From an uncultured Mailhella sp. (GTDB taxonomy: Bacteria > Desulfobacterota > Desulfovibrionia > Desulfovibrionales > Desulfovibrionaceae), in assembly GCA_910578585.1 (NCBI GenBank), contig CAJTRG010000005.1, positions 62,001 through 126,000 on the forward strand: a DNA stretch of 64,000 nucleotides. Reading direction: 5' to 3'. Positions 1 to 9,338 of this stretch are shown here, piece after piece (position 1 is the stretch's first letter; each line of letters starts with the position of its first letter). The notes under the pieces were generated by a model. The model made no database searches, was not told the origin of the DNA, and saw only the letters and a list, made by a program, of their open reading frames with translations. A program made the position numbers and the translations under genes.

Positions 1-863
1 ACAGCATTTTGAAGGGCGCGGAAATTCCTCCCCGTCTTTCCGAAGCCATGCGCTACAGTCTGCTGGCAGGAGGCAAACGCCTGCGTCCAACCCTTTGTCT
101 TTCCATGGCAAAGCTTTGCGCCCACGCCAGACGAGATAAAAATTTATGGGTTCTCGCCATGCCCTTTGCCATTGCCCTTGAAATGATCCATACGTATTCC
201 CTTATTCATGATGATTTGCCTGCCATGGATAATGATGATCTGAGACGCGGCAAACCCACCTGCCATAAAGCTTTTAATGAAGCAACCGCCATTTTGGCCG
301 GAGACGGGCTTTTATCTGATGCTTTTTGGTTTATGACAGACTGCAATCTGCCTGCGCAGAATGTTGTGCAAAGCATACAGCTTATTGCTCAGGCCATTGG
401 CTCAGAAGGCATGGTCGGCGGACAAATGCTGGATATGGAAGCAGAAGAGCGCAAACTCAATCTTGAGGAACTCAGCGTTTTAAATGCAAAGAAAACAGGA
501 GCTCTTTTGCAATGCGCCTGCCTTTCCGGAGCAACCCTTATGGGTGCATCCGATATCATGAAACGATATATCAAAGAATACGGAACCAGTATGGGCATTG
601 CCTTTCAAATTATTGATGATGTGCTTGATGTTATTGGCGATGCTGCCCTGCTTGGCAAAAATACCGGCAGTGATGAAGCAAACCAGAAATCCACCTGGGT
701 TTCTTTGCTTGGCATTGAAGAAAGCAAGAAAAAGGCTGTAGAATATTGCAGCACTGCCAATCAGGCATTGCAGGAACTTGCCAAAAATGAACCCTTGCTC
801 GATAAGGGTGAACAATACTTTTTACAAAAAACAACCAGTGATATGGCATATAGAGTTTACTAA
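1..863 (+). CDS. ispA: Polyprenyl (farnesyl/geranyl) diphosphate synthase, 5' end missing
   Basis: Condenses IPP with allylic diphosphates to make FPP or GGPP in the cytosol. The first aspartate-rich motif (DDLPAMDNDD) and the second (DDVLD) are both visible, with GGKRLRP near the N-terminus for diphosphate binding. The frame stays open to the left edge. The first possible start is a TTG at position 9, which would leave out the 20 or so residues normally found before the GGKRLRP region, so the gene is probably cut by the window. Its stop overlaps the dxs start codon by one base (TAATG), which indicates translational coupling in an isoprenoid operon. The chain length of the product cannot be read from the sequence. 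Confidence 0.93.
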   Translation, partial: SILKGAEIPPRLSEAMRYSLLAGGKRLRPTLCLSMAKLCAHARRDKNLWVLAMPFAIALEMIHTYSLIHDDLPAMDNDDLRRGKPTCHKAFNEATAILAGDGLLSDAFWFMTDCNLPAQNVVQSIQLIAQAIGSEGMVGGQMLDMEAEERKLNLEELSVLNAKKTGALLQCACLSGATLMGASDIMKRYIKEYGTSMGIAFQIIDDVLDVIGDAALLGKNTGSDEANQKSTWVSLLGIEESKKKAVEYCSTANQALQELAKNEPLLDKGEQYFLQKTTSDMAYRVY

Positions 864-2788
864 TGGCTGACTTTACACTTCCAAAGTCTCTTCAGGACGA
901 GAATTTACCGCATAGTGTCAAGGACATGAGCCTTGAAGAAAAACAACAATTAGCCTGCGATATCAGGCAGACGATTATTCAGGTTGTAGCCAAAAACGGC
1001 GGGCATCTAGCGCCCTCCCTTGGGGTTGTGGAACTGACTCTGGCTTTGCTTACGGTTTTTGATCCTTCCACTGACCACATTATCTGGGATGTGGGCCATC
1101 AATGCTATCCTTGGAAACTGCTGACTAAACGCGCGAAAAAATTTAATACCCTGCGCCAGCTCCATGGTCTTGCCGGTTTCCCAAAGATCAGCGAAAGTCC
1201 TGAATTTGACCGCTTTGTGGGCGGACATGCTTCTGTCAGCATTTCTGCCGGACTTGGCATGGCCATGGCTCGGGATTTAAACGGCACCCACGAAAATGTG
1301 ATTTCTGTGATTGGTGACGGAGCACTGACAGGCGGACTGGCATTTGAAGCCCTGAATCAGGCTGGCGCTCTCAATAAACGCATGATTGTTGTGCTCAATG
1401 AAAACGGCATGTCTATTTCCAATAATGTCGGCGCCTTATCCCAATTTTTGAGCCGAAACCTTGCCCATAAAAACTTTTTGACCTTCAAAGAAGTCACAGG
1501 CGAGCTTTTAAAACGTATCCCAAAAATCGGCGATACTCTCTACAATATTGCGGATAAAGGCGAAAAAAGTTTCAAAACCTTCTTTACGCAAGGGATGATT
1601 TTTGAGGCACTGGGCTTCAACTATATTGGCCCCATTGACGGTAATAATTTGGAAGAACTCATCCGCCACCTTGAAATTGCCAAGGAAGCGGAAAAGCCCA
1701 TTTTACTGCATATCCGCACGAAAAAGGGTCTTGGCTATCCGCCAGCGGAAAATAATCCGTCCCGCTTCCACCGTGTTCCGGGATTTGAACCGGAAACTGG
1801 TCTTGTGCCAACCCCAAAAATTAACGCTGAACAAGGCCCCGGCTTTACCAAAATTTTTGGAAAGAGCCTTTGTGAACTTGCCAGTGAAGATAAGAAGATT
1901 GTGGCCATTTGCGCGGCAATGCCGGACGGCACAGGCCTTGGCGAATTTCATTCCCGCTTCCCTGATCGCTTTATTGATGTGGGCATTTGCGAAGAACACG
2001 CTGTCACCTTTGCTGCCGGTATGGCAACACGCGGGCTCAAACCTGTTGTCTGCATTTATTCCACATTCTTACAGCGTGCTTATGATCAGCTCATCCATGA
2101 TGTTTGTCTGCAAAATCTGCCTGTGGTCTTCTGCCTCGACAGATCCGGACTTGTGGGCGAAGACGGCGCCAGCCACCACGGTGTTTTTGATTTAACCTAT
2201 CTGCGTTCCATTCCGCATATGCATGTTATGGCTCCCCGTGATGAAAGTGATTTGCCCGATTGCCTCTACACGGCTTTGCAGCTCGGCAAACCTTGTGCTA
2301 TCCGCTATCCTGCCATGCCCACCCATGCAAAAATTGATGAACACACTGAATATAAACTCCTTGAAGTGGGCAAGGGCGAAATGCTTCTTGAAGCAGAACA
2401 AAAGGATGTCTGCGTTGTGGCTGTAGGACACAGAGTGCACACCTGCATTGAAGCCATCAAAAATACCGGCAAGAACAATATCAGCCTTTTTGACGCGCGC
2501 TGGGTACGTCCTCTTCCGAAAGATCAATTGACAGAACTTGCGCAAACCTACGAAGGACTTATTTTTGTTGAAGAAAACTGCCGTGCCGGCGGATTTTCTT
2601 CTGCCTGTCTGGAATTTCTTGTTGATGCTGAATTAATGGGCAATTGCAAAATTTTGCGCCTCGGCATTCCGCAGGAAGATTTTGCTGAACACGGCCCTGT
2701 GGAAGAACTGCGCAAAATCTATGGCCTTGATGCAGAAAGCCTCGCCAAGCAATTTGCAGAATTTGCTAATATGGTCAAAAACGGGTAA
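863..2788 (+). CDS. dxs: 1-deoxy-D-xylulose-5-phosphate synthase
   Basis: Thiamine-diphosphate enzyme that joins pyruvate and glyceraldehyde-3-phosphate in the first step of the MEP pathway. The 641 aa are the usual family length. DVGHQ lies at about residue 76-80, the TPP/Mg motif GDG...N runs from about 151 to 181, and the catalytic glutamate stretch GICEEHAVT is near 374-382. The C-terminal transketolase domain continues to the end. It follows ispA with a one-base overlap, so both steps of precursor supply are in one transcript. A hairpin about 30 bp after the stop probably ends the operon. Confidence 0.97.
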   Translation: MADFTLPKSLQDENLPHSVKDMSLEEKQQLACDIRQTIIQVVAKNGGHLAPSLGVVELTLALLTVFDPSTDHIIWDVGHQCYPWKLLTKRAKKFNTLRQLHGLAGFPKISESPEFDRFVGGHASVSISAGLGMAMARDLNGTHENVISVIGDGALTGGLAFEALNQAGALNKRMIVVLNENGMSISNNVGALSQFLSRNLAHKNFLTFKEVTGELLKRIPKIGDTLYNIADKGEKSFKTFFTQGMIFEALGFNYIGPIDGNNLEELIRHLEIAKEAEKPILLHIRTKKGLGYPPAENNPSRFHRVPGFEPETGLVPTPKINAEQGPGFTKIFGKSLCELASEDKKIVAICAAMPDGTGLGEFHSRFPDRFIDVGICEEHAVTFAAGMATRGLKPVVCIYSTFLQRAYDQLIHDVCLQNLPVVFCLDRSGLVGEDGASHHGVFDLTYLRSIPHMHVMAPRDESDLPDCLYTALQLGKPCAIRYPAMPTHAKIDEHTEYKLLEVGKGEMLLEAEQKDVCVVAVGHRVHTCIEAIKNTGKNNISLFDARWVRPLPKDQLTELAQTYEGLIFVEENCRAGGFSSACLEFLVDAELMGNCKILRLGIPQEDFAEHGPVEELRKIYGLDAESLAKQFAEFANMVKNG

Positions 2789-2819
2789 GCAACGCGGCAA
2801 TAAAAATTCTAACCATATC

Positions 2820-2847
2820 AAATAGCTATCAAAAATGATAGCTATTT
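2820..2847 (+). terminator. Candidate terminator after dxs
   Basis: An 11-bp inverted repeat (AAATAGCTATC / GATAGCTATTT) with a 6-nt loop lies just after dxs and is followed by CTTTAT. The stem is AT-rich and the T tract short, so termination may be partial. Confidence 0.55.
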
Positions 2848-2877
2848 CTTTATCCAGACCATGAACGGCAAGCTTTT

Positions 2878-2915
2878 GAAACAGGAGCCTAGAAACAGGA
2901 GCCTAGAAACAGGAG
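2878..2915 (+). repeat. 14-bp tandem repeat carrying Shine-Dalgarno sequences
   Basis: The unit GAAACAGGAGCCTA occurs at 2878-2891 and 2892-2905, and a partial third copy (GAAACAGGAG) fills 2906-2915. Each copy contains AGGAG. The last copy is 8 nt before the ATG at 2924 and serves as the ribosome binding site of the TerB-domain gene. Slipped-strand changes in copy number would alter the leader but keep one Shine-Dalgarno sequence in place. Confidence 0.85.
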
Positions 2916-2923
2916 TATGATAA

Positions 2924-4990
2924 ATGCTGTATCTCATTCTTCCTCTCATCCTCATTATTATTCTTTATTTTGCTTTTTCCAGACTTACACCTAAAAATAC
3001 TGCTGTTTCCAAACTGCAATTCCACGCAAAGAAGGATGCCATTATCTTATTCGGCCATACGATTAGCAATTCCCTTCTTTATACCTGTGATACACCATCT
3101 GATCTTCCCTTTGCAATCAATATGAGTTCTGCGCCGGCTTTTGACGCTATCCCTGCACAAGGCATCAGCTATTGGGCCAACTACAGCCAGCTTAGCCCCA
3201 TTCAGCAAGGCTTTTATATCAAATGGCTGTCAGACGGAAAACCTGAAATCAACGAATTGGGCTATGCCTGCCTGTATTATTACGGTTTGGAATACAGAGC
3301 ACTCATTGAAAAGCAGGACCTGAAAGACGTTCTCTTTGAAGTAACAGATTTGGTTACTAAATTCAACAAGTTATCCTATGCATACAATTTTATCCTGTAT
3401 TTGGCTTTATCCATACAGGATTTTTCAGCAGCGGAAAAAGATGCCCTCGTCAAATTTCTGCAGGAAAATGAACAAAAATACGCGCAAATTCCTGCTTATC
3501 AGACTCTTTTGCAAAATGTATCTCCGGCAGGGCAGCATACTGTCAAATTCTCTCTGGCGCAAACTGTAAATCCTGCCCTCTATACGCAATTAAGCGAAAG
3601 AAAACAGGAAATTCTTGCATATTATTTTGAAAAAATACAGGAACAGCAAACAGAACTCCATGCCGCAGCAAAGCAAAGCTATCGCTATGATATGGCCATG
3701 AAGACAGTAAGCTCAAAGTATCTTACCAATTATTTTGCCGCATATGCTGCCATTGTCCCCTCAGCAAAAGTGCAGACCATGCTGGAGCAGGCCTGCAAAG
3801 AGCTCGCTGCAATGAAACAGAAAGTCAGGAAATTTGATGCTTCTGAAGGCCCGCTGTCAGAAATTGAAAAATTAACGTATTTGCCTGCTGCATTAAGAGA
3901 TACCATACCCCAGCCCAATATCATTGATTTTGGGGATAAAACAATCAATACTATTGAAAGCATTGCAAAGACATTAGGTTTTAAACCGGATGAAAAAATC
4001 AGCATGCAGCAATCATCTTTAATTGTCGCTGCCTGTGAAGCGGCAGGCTATACCATTGAACCAAATGCAGTGCTGACGAAAAAAAGCTATAGAAAAGATA
4101 CTGCTGCCATAGTTTATAAAAATACATTCCCAATAAAAGAACCATCACAAAATTGCGCTCTTGCGGCACTCTTTACAGATCTTGGGCTAAAAATCGCTTT
4201 GAAAGACAGCGAAGTTTTGCCTGAAGAACTTTCCGCACTTAATAGCTATATACAAAAAGAATTCAGCCTATCTCACGCGGAACAATATCATTTACAGCAG
4301 CACCAAGCTTTAATCCTGCATACAAAGAAAATAAGCAGCACAGAAACCATAAAAAGGCTTATAAAAACATCAGACGAAACTGCCAGAAAAAACATTGCCA
4401 AATTTATCCTGTCTCTGGCCAAAGCAGACGGCATTATCAAAAATGATGAATATAAAGCCTTGCAAAAACTCTTCCAACAACTGGGGTTATCCGAAGAAGA
4501 GTTCAGTGCAAGCCTTGCTGAACTTTCGCAAAATCCTGCTGAACACATTATCATTGAAAGAGAAAGCAAGAAAGACAAAGGCGCAAAATCAGCTGCACGC
4601 CCTGATTATTCAGAACCCGTCGCATTAAAAATAGATCCCGAACGCTTAAAAGCAATAAAAATCAATACCTCAGAAATTCATTCTGTGCTGGAAGAAATTT
4701 TTGCTGAAGAACAGGAAGAGGATGTTTCAGCAAAGCCGGCTGAACCGAAAGAAATGATTGAACCAGAAAATCAGCTGCAAAACATTATTACGGCTCTTCT
4801 TGAAAAGGAAAGCTGGACTCGTGATGAACTATTGAAAATAATGCAAAATGCAGGTACTATGCTGGCAAGTACCATTGATGAAATTAATGCCTGGTCTGAA
4901 GAAGAATACGGCGATTTTCTGATAGAAGAAGAGGATCGCGTCTATTCTATCAACGAAGATGTTGCAGGACTTATAAAACATAAGGAATAA
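2924..4990 (+). CDS. TerB_N / TerB / TerB_C domain protein, membrane-anchored
   Basis: First gene of a three-gene cassette with a BrxD-like ATPase and an Lhr-like helicase. Residues 1-20 form a hydrophobic helix, probably an inner-membrane anchor. A TerB_N-type domain follows, with the signature YWANYSQLSP...GFYIKWLSDGK and LYYYGLEYRAL at about 85-130. A TerB helical domain lies at about 490-540 (FILSLAKADGIIKNDE), then a TerB_C-type tail (residues 555-688) with KIDPERL and the acidic ESWTRDEL / INAWSEEEYGD stretch. TerB-type domains are known from tellurium and phage-stress gene clusters; the molecular role here is unknown. The ATG is placed by the AGGAG of the tandem repeat. The next gene starts 2 bp after the stop. 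Confidence 0.8.
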   Translation: MLYLILPLILIIILYFAFSRLTPKNTAVSKLQFHAKKDAIILFGHTISNSLLYTCDTPSDLPFAINMSSAPAFDAIPAQGISYWANYSQLSPIQQGFYIKWLSDGKPEINELGYACLYYYGLEYRALIEKQDLKDVLFEVTDLVTKFNKLSYAYNFILYLALSIQDFSAAEKDALVKFLQENEQKYAQIPAYQTLLQNVSPAGQHTVKFSLAQTVNPALYTQLSERKQEILAYYFEKIQEQQTELHAAAKQSYRYDMAMKTVSSKYLTNYFAAYAAIVPSAKVQTMLEQACKELAAMKQKVRKFDASEGPLSEIEKLTYLPAALRDTIPQPNIIDFGDKTINTIESIAKTLGFKPDEKISMQQSSLIVAACEAAGYTIEPNAVLTKKSYRKDTAAIVYKNTFPIKEPSQNCALAALFTDLGLKIALKDSEVLPEELSALNSYIQKEFSLSHAEQYHLQQHQALILHTKKISSTETIKRLIKTSDETARKNIAKFILSLAKADGIIKNDEYKALQKLFQQLGLSEEEFSASLAELSQNPAEHIIIERESKKDKGAKSAARPDYSEPVALKIDPERLKAIKINTSEIHSVLEEIFAEEQEEDVSAKPAEPKEMIEPENQLQNIITALLEKESWTRDELLKIMQNAGTMLASTIDEINAWSEEEYGDFLIEEEDRVYSINEDVAGLIKHKE

Positions 4991-4992
4991 GC

Positions 4993-6276
4993 ATGGAAAA
5001 AATAAAAATTAAAGCAAAAGAAAAAAATGCCATTATAGAATCTTTGAAAGCTGGTATTGTTCCTAAAATCGGTTTGCAGCATATTCAGGTGGGCAGAGCC
5101 GATGAGCTTAAAGAAATTATCAAAGATTATGCGCTCATTGCGGACGGCGGCGCTAAAATACGTTTTATCATCGGCGATTACGGCTCAGGTAAAACCTTTT
5201 TCCTCACCCTGTCCAAGCTTATCGCCCATGAGAAAAATTTGGTGGTGCTTTCTGCTGATATCACCACCGAAAAAGTTTTGTGCTCTTCCAGCGGCAAGTC
5301 TAAAAAACTCTTTTCTGAACTCATCGCCAATATGTCCACAAAGACAAAACCGGACGGCGGAGCCCTGCGCACAATTATTGAAAAATGGGCTTCAAAAATT
5401 GTACGGGAAAATGAAAATATTGACGAAAAAACTATTTACAATAAGCTGCTGCCCTTGGAAAAATATGTTGCCTGCTATGATTTTTCCAAGGTTTTAACCA
5501 CCTATATTAATGCCTATCAGGAAGATGATGAGCTCAAAATGTCTCAGGCACTGAAATGGCTTAGGGCTGAATACGCCACCAAAACAGATGCAAAAACAGA
5601 ATTAGGCGTGCGGACTATTATTGATGATACGAATTTTTATGAATATTTGAAATTATTTGCCGGTTTTGTGCGTTTGGCTGGTTATGCAGGACTGATTGTC
5701 AATATTGATGAACTTGCCGTGCTGGCAAGACTGCAGTCCACCACCAGAAATAAAAATTTTGAACGAATTTTAAATATCATCAATGATTCCATGCAGGGAG
5801 CGACAGAATATCTTGGATTTTTATTCAGCGGCACGCCGGAATTTCTGGAAGATAAATACAGAGGCATGTACAGCTATAAAGCGCTGGAAACCCGCCTTGC
5901 GGACAATCCTTTTGCCAAGGAGGGACTCAAGGATTTGACCGGCCCGGTAATTCGGCTGGAAAATCTGTCCCAGGAAGAACTCTATATCTTATTTTTGAAT
6001 ATCAGAAATGTTTTTGCGGAATACGATGAAACAAAATATTTAGTTACGGAAAACGACATCCAAATATTTATGCAGTGGCTTATGAACAGACTGGGGGCAA
6101 AATCCTTCCTTTCCCCGCGCGAATCCAACAAAGCCTTTATTGGTCTCTTGACACAGCTGGAAAATTATCCTGACACCAATATCAGCACCTATCTTTCCGG
6201 CGTGCAAATTCAGGAAGACAAAGAGCCCAAAGAGCCGGAAGACGATGAACTGGTCTCACTGACATTAGGTGAATAA
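4993..6276 (+). CDS. BrxD-like P-loop ATPase (BREX system ATP-binding protein family)
   Basis: A 427-aa P-loop ATPase. Walker A is GDYGSGKTFF at residues 61-70 and Walker B is LIVNIDELAVL at about 234-244. The N-terminal phrase about IGLQHIQVGRADEL and the GDYGSGKT loop match the BrxD (DUF2791) family, which in BREX type 2 is paired with the helicase BrxHI. It lies 2 bp after the TerB-domain gene and 49 bp before the helicase, so all three are probably one transcript. The C-terminus ends in an acidic tail rich in E, P and D. Function is inferred from family and context; no substrate can be named. Confidence 0.8.
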   Translation: MEKIKIKAKEKNAIIESLKAGIVPKIGLQHIQVGRADELKEIIKDYALIADGGAKIRFIIGDYGSGKTFFLTLSKLIAHEKNLVVLSADITTEKVLCSSSGKSKKLFSELIANMSTKTKPDGGALRTIIEKWASKIVRENENIDEKTIYNKLLPLEKYVACYDFSKVLTTYINAYQEDDELKMSQALKWLRAEYATKTDAKTELGVRTIIDDTNFYEYLKLFAGFVRLAGYAGLIVNIDELAVLARLQSTTRNKNFERILNIINDSMQGATEYLGFLFSGTPEFLEDKYRGMYSYKALETRLADNPFAKEGLKDLTGPVIRLENLSQEELYILFLNIRNVFAEYDETKYLVTENDIQIFMQWLMNRLGAKSFLSPRESNKAFIGLLTQLENYPDTNISTYLSGVQIQEDKEPKEPEDDELVSLTLGE

Positions 6277-6325
6277 CGGGCAAGGCGAAGAACCAAAACT
6301 GACGAAGACTGAAAGCCGGTAAAGA

Positions 6326-8515
6326 ATGGAAGCCTTTGATTTACTCAATAAGAAACTGCAAAAAGTGATTCATGAAATGAAATGGGAAAGCTTTCGCCCC
6401 ATTCAAAATGAAGCTATTTTGCATCTTATCGGCGCACCCAGTGATGTGATACTCTCTGCCCAAACAGCAGGAGGAAAAACAGAAGCAGCCTGTTTGCCGA
6501 TTATTTCCCAAATTGCGGACAGCGGCAAAAATGCGGTAAAAATAGTCTATATTTCACCGCTCAAAGCCCTGATAAACGACCAGTTTGCACGCATAGAAGC
6601 CCTTTGCAAAAATCTGGATTTTCCCATTACCAAATGGCACGGCGATGCAAGTGCATCAAGAAAAGCCAAACTCATCGACAATCCCGCGGGCATATTGTTG
6701 ATCACGCCTGAATCCATTGAATCCTTGTTTCTGAATAGAACCGAATACTTGAAATCCCTGTTTGGCAGCGTGGAATATATTGTTATTGATGAAATCCACA
6801 GTTTCATAGGCAATGAACGAGGCACGCAGCTTCGAAGCCTCATGAACAGAATAGAGTATATAACGGGCACGCATCCTTATAAAATTGCCCTTTCTGCCAC
6901 CATCAGCAATATTGACGATATTGCAAAATGGCTTAATCCCGATAATTCCAGCTCTGTCAAAATCATAGAAGATGAAAAGAAAACCAAAGAAACAGCAGGC
7001 ATCATCAAATGCTATGAGAGCGCCCTGCACGATGAAGGCGGCGAAACAAAGAAGAGTACGAAGGATGCAATTTCTCCCATAAAACAGGATTTATTCAATG
7101 TTCTGAAACAAGGAAAAAACCTTATTTTTGCCAATTCAAAAATGGTTTTGGAAGAATATTGCGACGCCATGCAAAACATTGCTGAACAAGAAGGGCTTCC
7201 CAATACCTTTTATATTCACCATGGATCGCTGGCAAAAAACATTCGGGAAGAAAGTGAGCACCTTCTCAAAACAAAAAATAATATTTCAGTTTTTTGTACC
7301 AGTACGCTGGAACTTGGCATTGATATCGGCAATATTGACAGGGTAGTTTTTCTTGCTCCGCCCTTTTCCGTTGCTTCCCTGACCCAGCGTTTGGGACGAA
7401 GTGGCAGAAAGAAAAATACGCGCAAGGAATTTCGCTTTTTTCTGGAAGAAAATGCTCATACTGATAACGTGAGCTGGCAAGACAAACTAAGAATTCAATT
7501 AATTCAAAGTATTGCCATAGTTGAACTCATGATGCAAGGCTTCAGTGAACCCCTCAATACAACAACATTTGATTATTCAACCTTTGTGCATCAAATTTTA
7601 TCTTATTTAGGGCAGACTGGCGGGGCAAATGCTTCAGAACTCTATCATGTAATTGGAGAAGTCGCCTTTAATTCTGCATTTTCCAAAAAAGATTTTATTG
7701 AAATTTTGCAAAATCTCTATGCAGAAAAAATCATTTATCAACTGCCGGATAAAACAATCTGTCTGGCGCAGGCAGGCGAAAAAATTGTTGAAAATTATGA
7801 ATTTTACGCTGCTTTCTCCACGCAGAAAGAATGGAAAGTTCTCTATAATAATAGAGAAATAGGGCAGCTCACCGCCGCAAATATTCTATTTTTAGAAGAG
7901 GGAGCAAATTTCCTTTTGGCTGGCAAACGCTGGGAAATTATAGAAATAAAAAAGACCAACCGCATTATTATCGTCAAAAAAGCACAGGCAAAGAAAAGTC
8001 TGAAATTTAGCAGCAGCGCGCAAAACATACATCAGGCAGTTCAGCAAAAAATGCTGGAAATTTATCAAAATAATTTTACCCCAAAATACCTCTCCAAAAA
8101 TTCTCTTCCCATTTTGCAGGAAGCTTTTGAAATATATAACACAGATATTGCCCCCCAAGGCAGCAATATTCTTCCTGTTTTTGAAGGATCCCGCATTCAA
8201 AATACCATTGGCTTATTATTGAAACAGCAGGAAATTGATGTGGAAAATATAGATATCGGCTTTTTCTATGAGAACGGTAAGCAGGAGCTCATTCACATTC
8301 TAAAAGCCATTGATTTTTCAAGCATAGATAAAGACGCTCTGATAAATTTACTGGACAGATCTTTGAAATATAAGAAGAAATTTGACCATTTACTGCCCGA
8401 TGCCATTCTCAATAAATCCTATGAACAGGAATGCCTGGATTTTGAAGGCGCACAAGAATTTGTTGAAAAATTATCAGCAGTTACGATCTTGCAGCAGCTT
8501 GGTATAAATAGCTAA
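6326..8515 (+). CDS. Lhr/BrxHI-like DEAD/DEAH (DEIH) superfamily 2 helicase
   Basis: A 729-aa SF2 helicase. In order: Q-motif FRPIQ (23-27), motif I AQTAGGKTE (about 45-53), motif II DEIH (155-158), motif III SATIS, then in the second RecA domain HHGSL, STLELGIDIG and QRLGRSGR. The remaining third matches the Lhr-like accessory region of large helicases, without a Zn cluster that I can see. The family includes BrxHI, partner of BrxD in BREX type 2. No strong Shine-Dalgarno precedes the ATG (GGTAAAG at best). The last 42 bp overlap the convergent macrodomain gene. Confidence 0.87.
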   Translation: MEAFDLLNKKLQKVIHEMKWESFRPIQNEAILHLIGAPSDVILSAQTAGGKTEAACLPIISQIADSGKNAVKIVYISPLKALINDQFARIEALCKNLDFPITKWHGDASASRKAKLIDNPAGILLITPESIESLFLNRTEYLKSLFGSVEYIVIDEIHSFIGNERGTQLRSLMNRIEYITGTHPYKIALSATISNIDDIAKWLNPDNSSSVKIIEDEKKTKETAGIIKCYESALHDEGGETKKSTKDAISPIKQDLFNVLKQGKNLIFANSKMVLEEYCDAMQNIAEQEGLPNTFYIHHGSLAKNIREESEHLLKTKNNISVFCTSTLELGIDIGNIDRVVFLAPPFSVASLTQRLGRSGRKKNTRKEFRFFLEENAHTDNVSWQDKLRIQLIQSIAIVELMMQGFSEPLNTTTFDYSTFVHQILSYLGQTGGANASELYHVIGEVAFNSAFSKKDFIEILQNLYAEKIIYQLPDKTICLAQAGEKIVENYEFYAAFSTQKEWKVLYNNREIGQLTAANILFLEEGANFLLAGKRWEIIEIKKTNRIIIVKKAQAKKSLKFSSSAQNIHQAVQQKMLEIYQNNFTPKYLSKNSLPILQEAFEIYNTDIAPQGSNILPVFEGSRIQNTIGLLLKQQEIDVENIDIGFFYENGKQELIHILKAIDFSSIDKDALINLLDRSLKYKKKFDHLLPDAILNKSYEQECLDFEGAQEFVEKLSAVTILQQLGINS

Positions 8516-9265
8516 ATCAAGATCTTTGAAGACGTTAAAGACCACATGCATATCAGGTGCAAATTCTTTTTGACAGGCTTTGACTGTCTGCACAGCAAGC
8601 TCCCCTGCACGTTCATTGGGAAAATGAAAGACGCCTGTGGAAATACAGCAAAAAGCAATACTTTTTAAGCCTTTTTCCGCAGCGCTTTGCATGCAGGAAC
8701 GATAGCAGGAACAAAGTAAATCCTCATCCCGCTTGGTCAGTCTTTGCCCCACAATAGGCCCCACTGTATGGATAACATACGTACAGGGCAAATTATAGGC
8801 AGGTGTGATTTTTGCCTGTCCTGTTTCTTCTTCATGCCCCTGCTTCATAATGATTTCACGGCATTTTATTCTGAGCTGCAAACCAGCATAAGAATGAATA
8901 GCATTATCAATGCACATATGCAGCGGCACAAGACAGCCCAGCAGACTTTTATTGGCAGCGTTCACAATTGCGTCCACTTGAAGCAAAGTAATATCGCCCT
9001 GCCAGACAGAAATATTTTTTTGCAGATGTTTCAAATCCTCTGCTTTTTGCACGGGGCGATGTTTGAGCTCTTCCTGCAAATATGCATCCTGCAATTGAAA
9101 ATAAATATCAGGAAGTGATTTTCCCTTCCATACATTCATCAGCGCCCGAAAGCAGTCTTTTTTCTCGGCCAATGTTCTTGCCGGAGCAAAGCGCATATCC
9201 CCCACTTGTTCCTGCAAAATTTGAATCAGCTGATCAAGGCGTTCTTCCTGCTGTATGGGCTGCAT
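8474..9265 (-). CDS. Zn-type macrodomain protein-ADP-ribose hydrolase
   Basis: Removes ADP-ribose from proteins or hydrolyses related esters. With the start at 9265 the protein is 263 aa. An N-terminal helical extension of about 85 residues is followed by a macrodomain: QGDIT (89-93), NAAN (102-105), the Zn-class signature GCLVPLHMCIDNAIH (110-124, with Cys/His/Cys ligands) and STGVF (209-213). This is the class often linked to SirTM sirtuins, but no sirtuin or lipoylation partner is adjacent. The ATG at 9265 has AAGGAAA upstream. An earlier in-frame ATG at 9322 lies inside the tolB terminator hairpin and is unlikely. The 3' end overlaps the helicase gene tail to tail. Confidence 0.87.
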   Translation of the reverse strand: MQPIQQEERLDQLIQILQEQVGDMRFAPARTLAEKKDCFRALMNVWKGKSLPDIYFQLQDAYLQEELKHRPVQKAEDLKHLQKNISVWQGDITLLQVDAIVNAANKSLLGCLVPLHMCIDNAIHSYAGLQLRIKCREIIMKQGHEEETGQAKITPAYNLPCTYVIHTVGPIVGQRLTKRDEDLLCSCYRSCMQSAAEKGLKSIAFCCISTGVFHFPNERAGELAVQTVKACQKEFAPDMHVVFNVFKDLDLAIYTKLLQDRNC

Positions 9266-9299
9266 ACTATTTCCTTTATTCTCTAAATAATAAAATAAA

Positions 9300-9332
9300 A
9301 AATCCCCTTTCACATCAAGCAAAAGGGGATTT
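9300..9332 (-). terminator. Rho-independent terminator of tolB
   Basis: An 11-bp stem (AAATCCCCTTT / AAAGGGGATTT) with an 11-nt loop. Read on the minus strand it is followed by a T-rich run, directly after the tolB stop. Confidence 0.85.
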
Positions 9333-9338
9333 CAAAAC

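Noticed and set aside
1602..2195. A 197-codon open frame inside dxs on the same strand
   Set aside because: It is out of frame with a full-length dxs, has no ribosome binding site and its protein has no recognisable pattern.
9266..9322. Longer start for the macrodomain gene
   Set aside because: The upstream ATG lies inside the tolB terminator stem and has no ribosome binding site.
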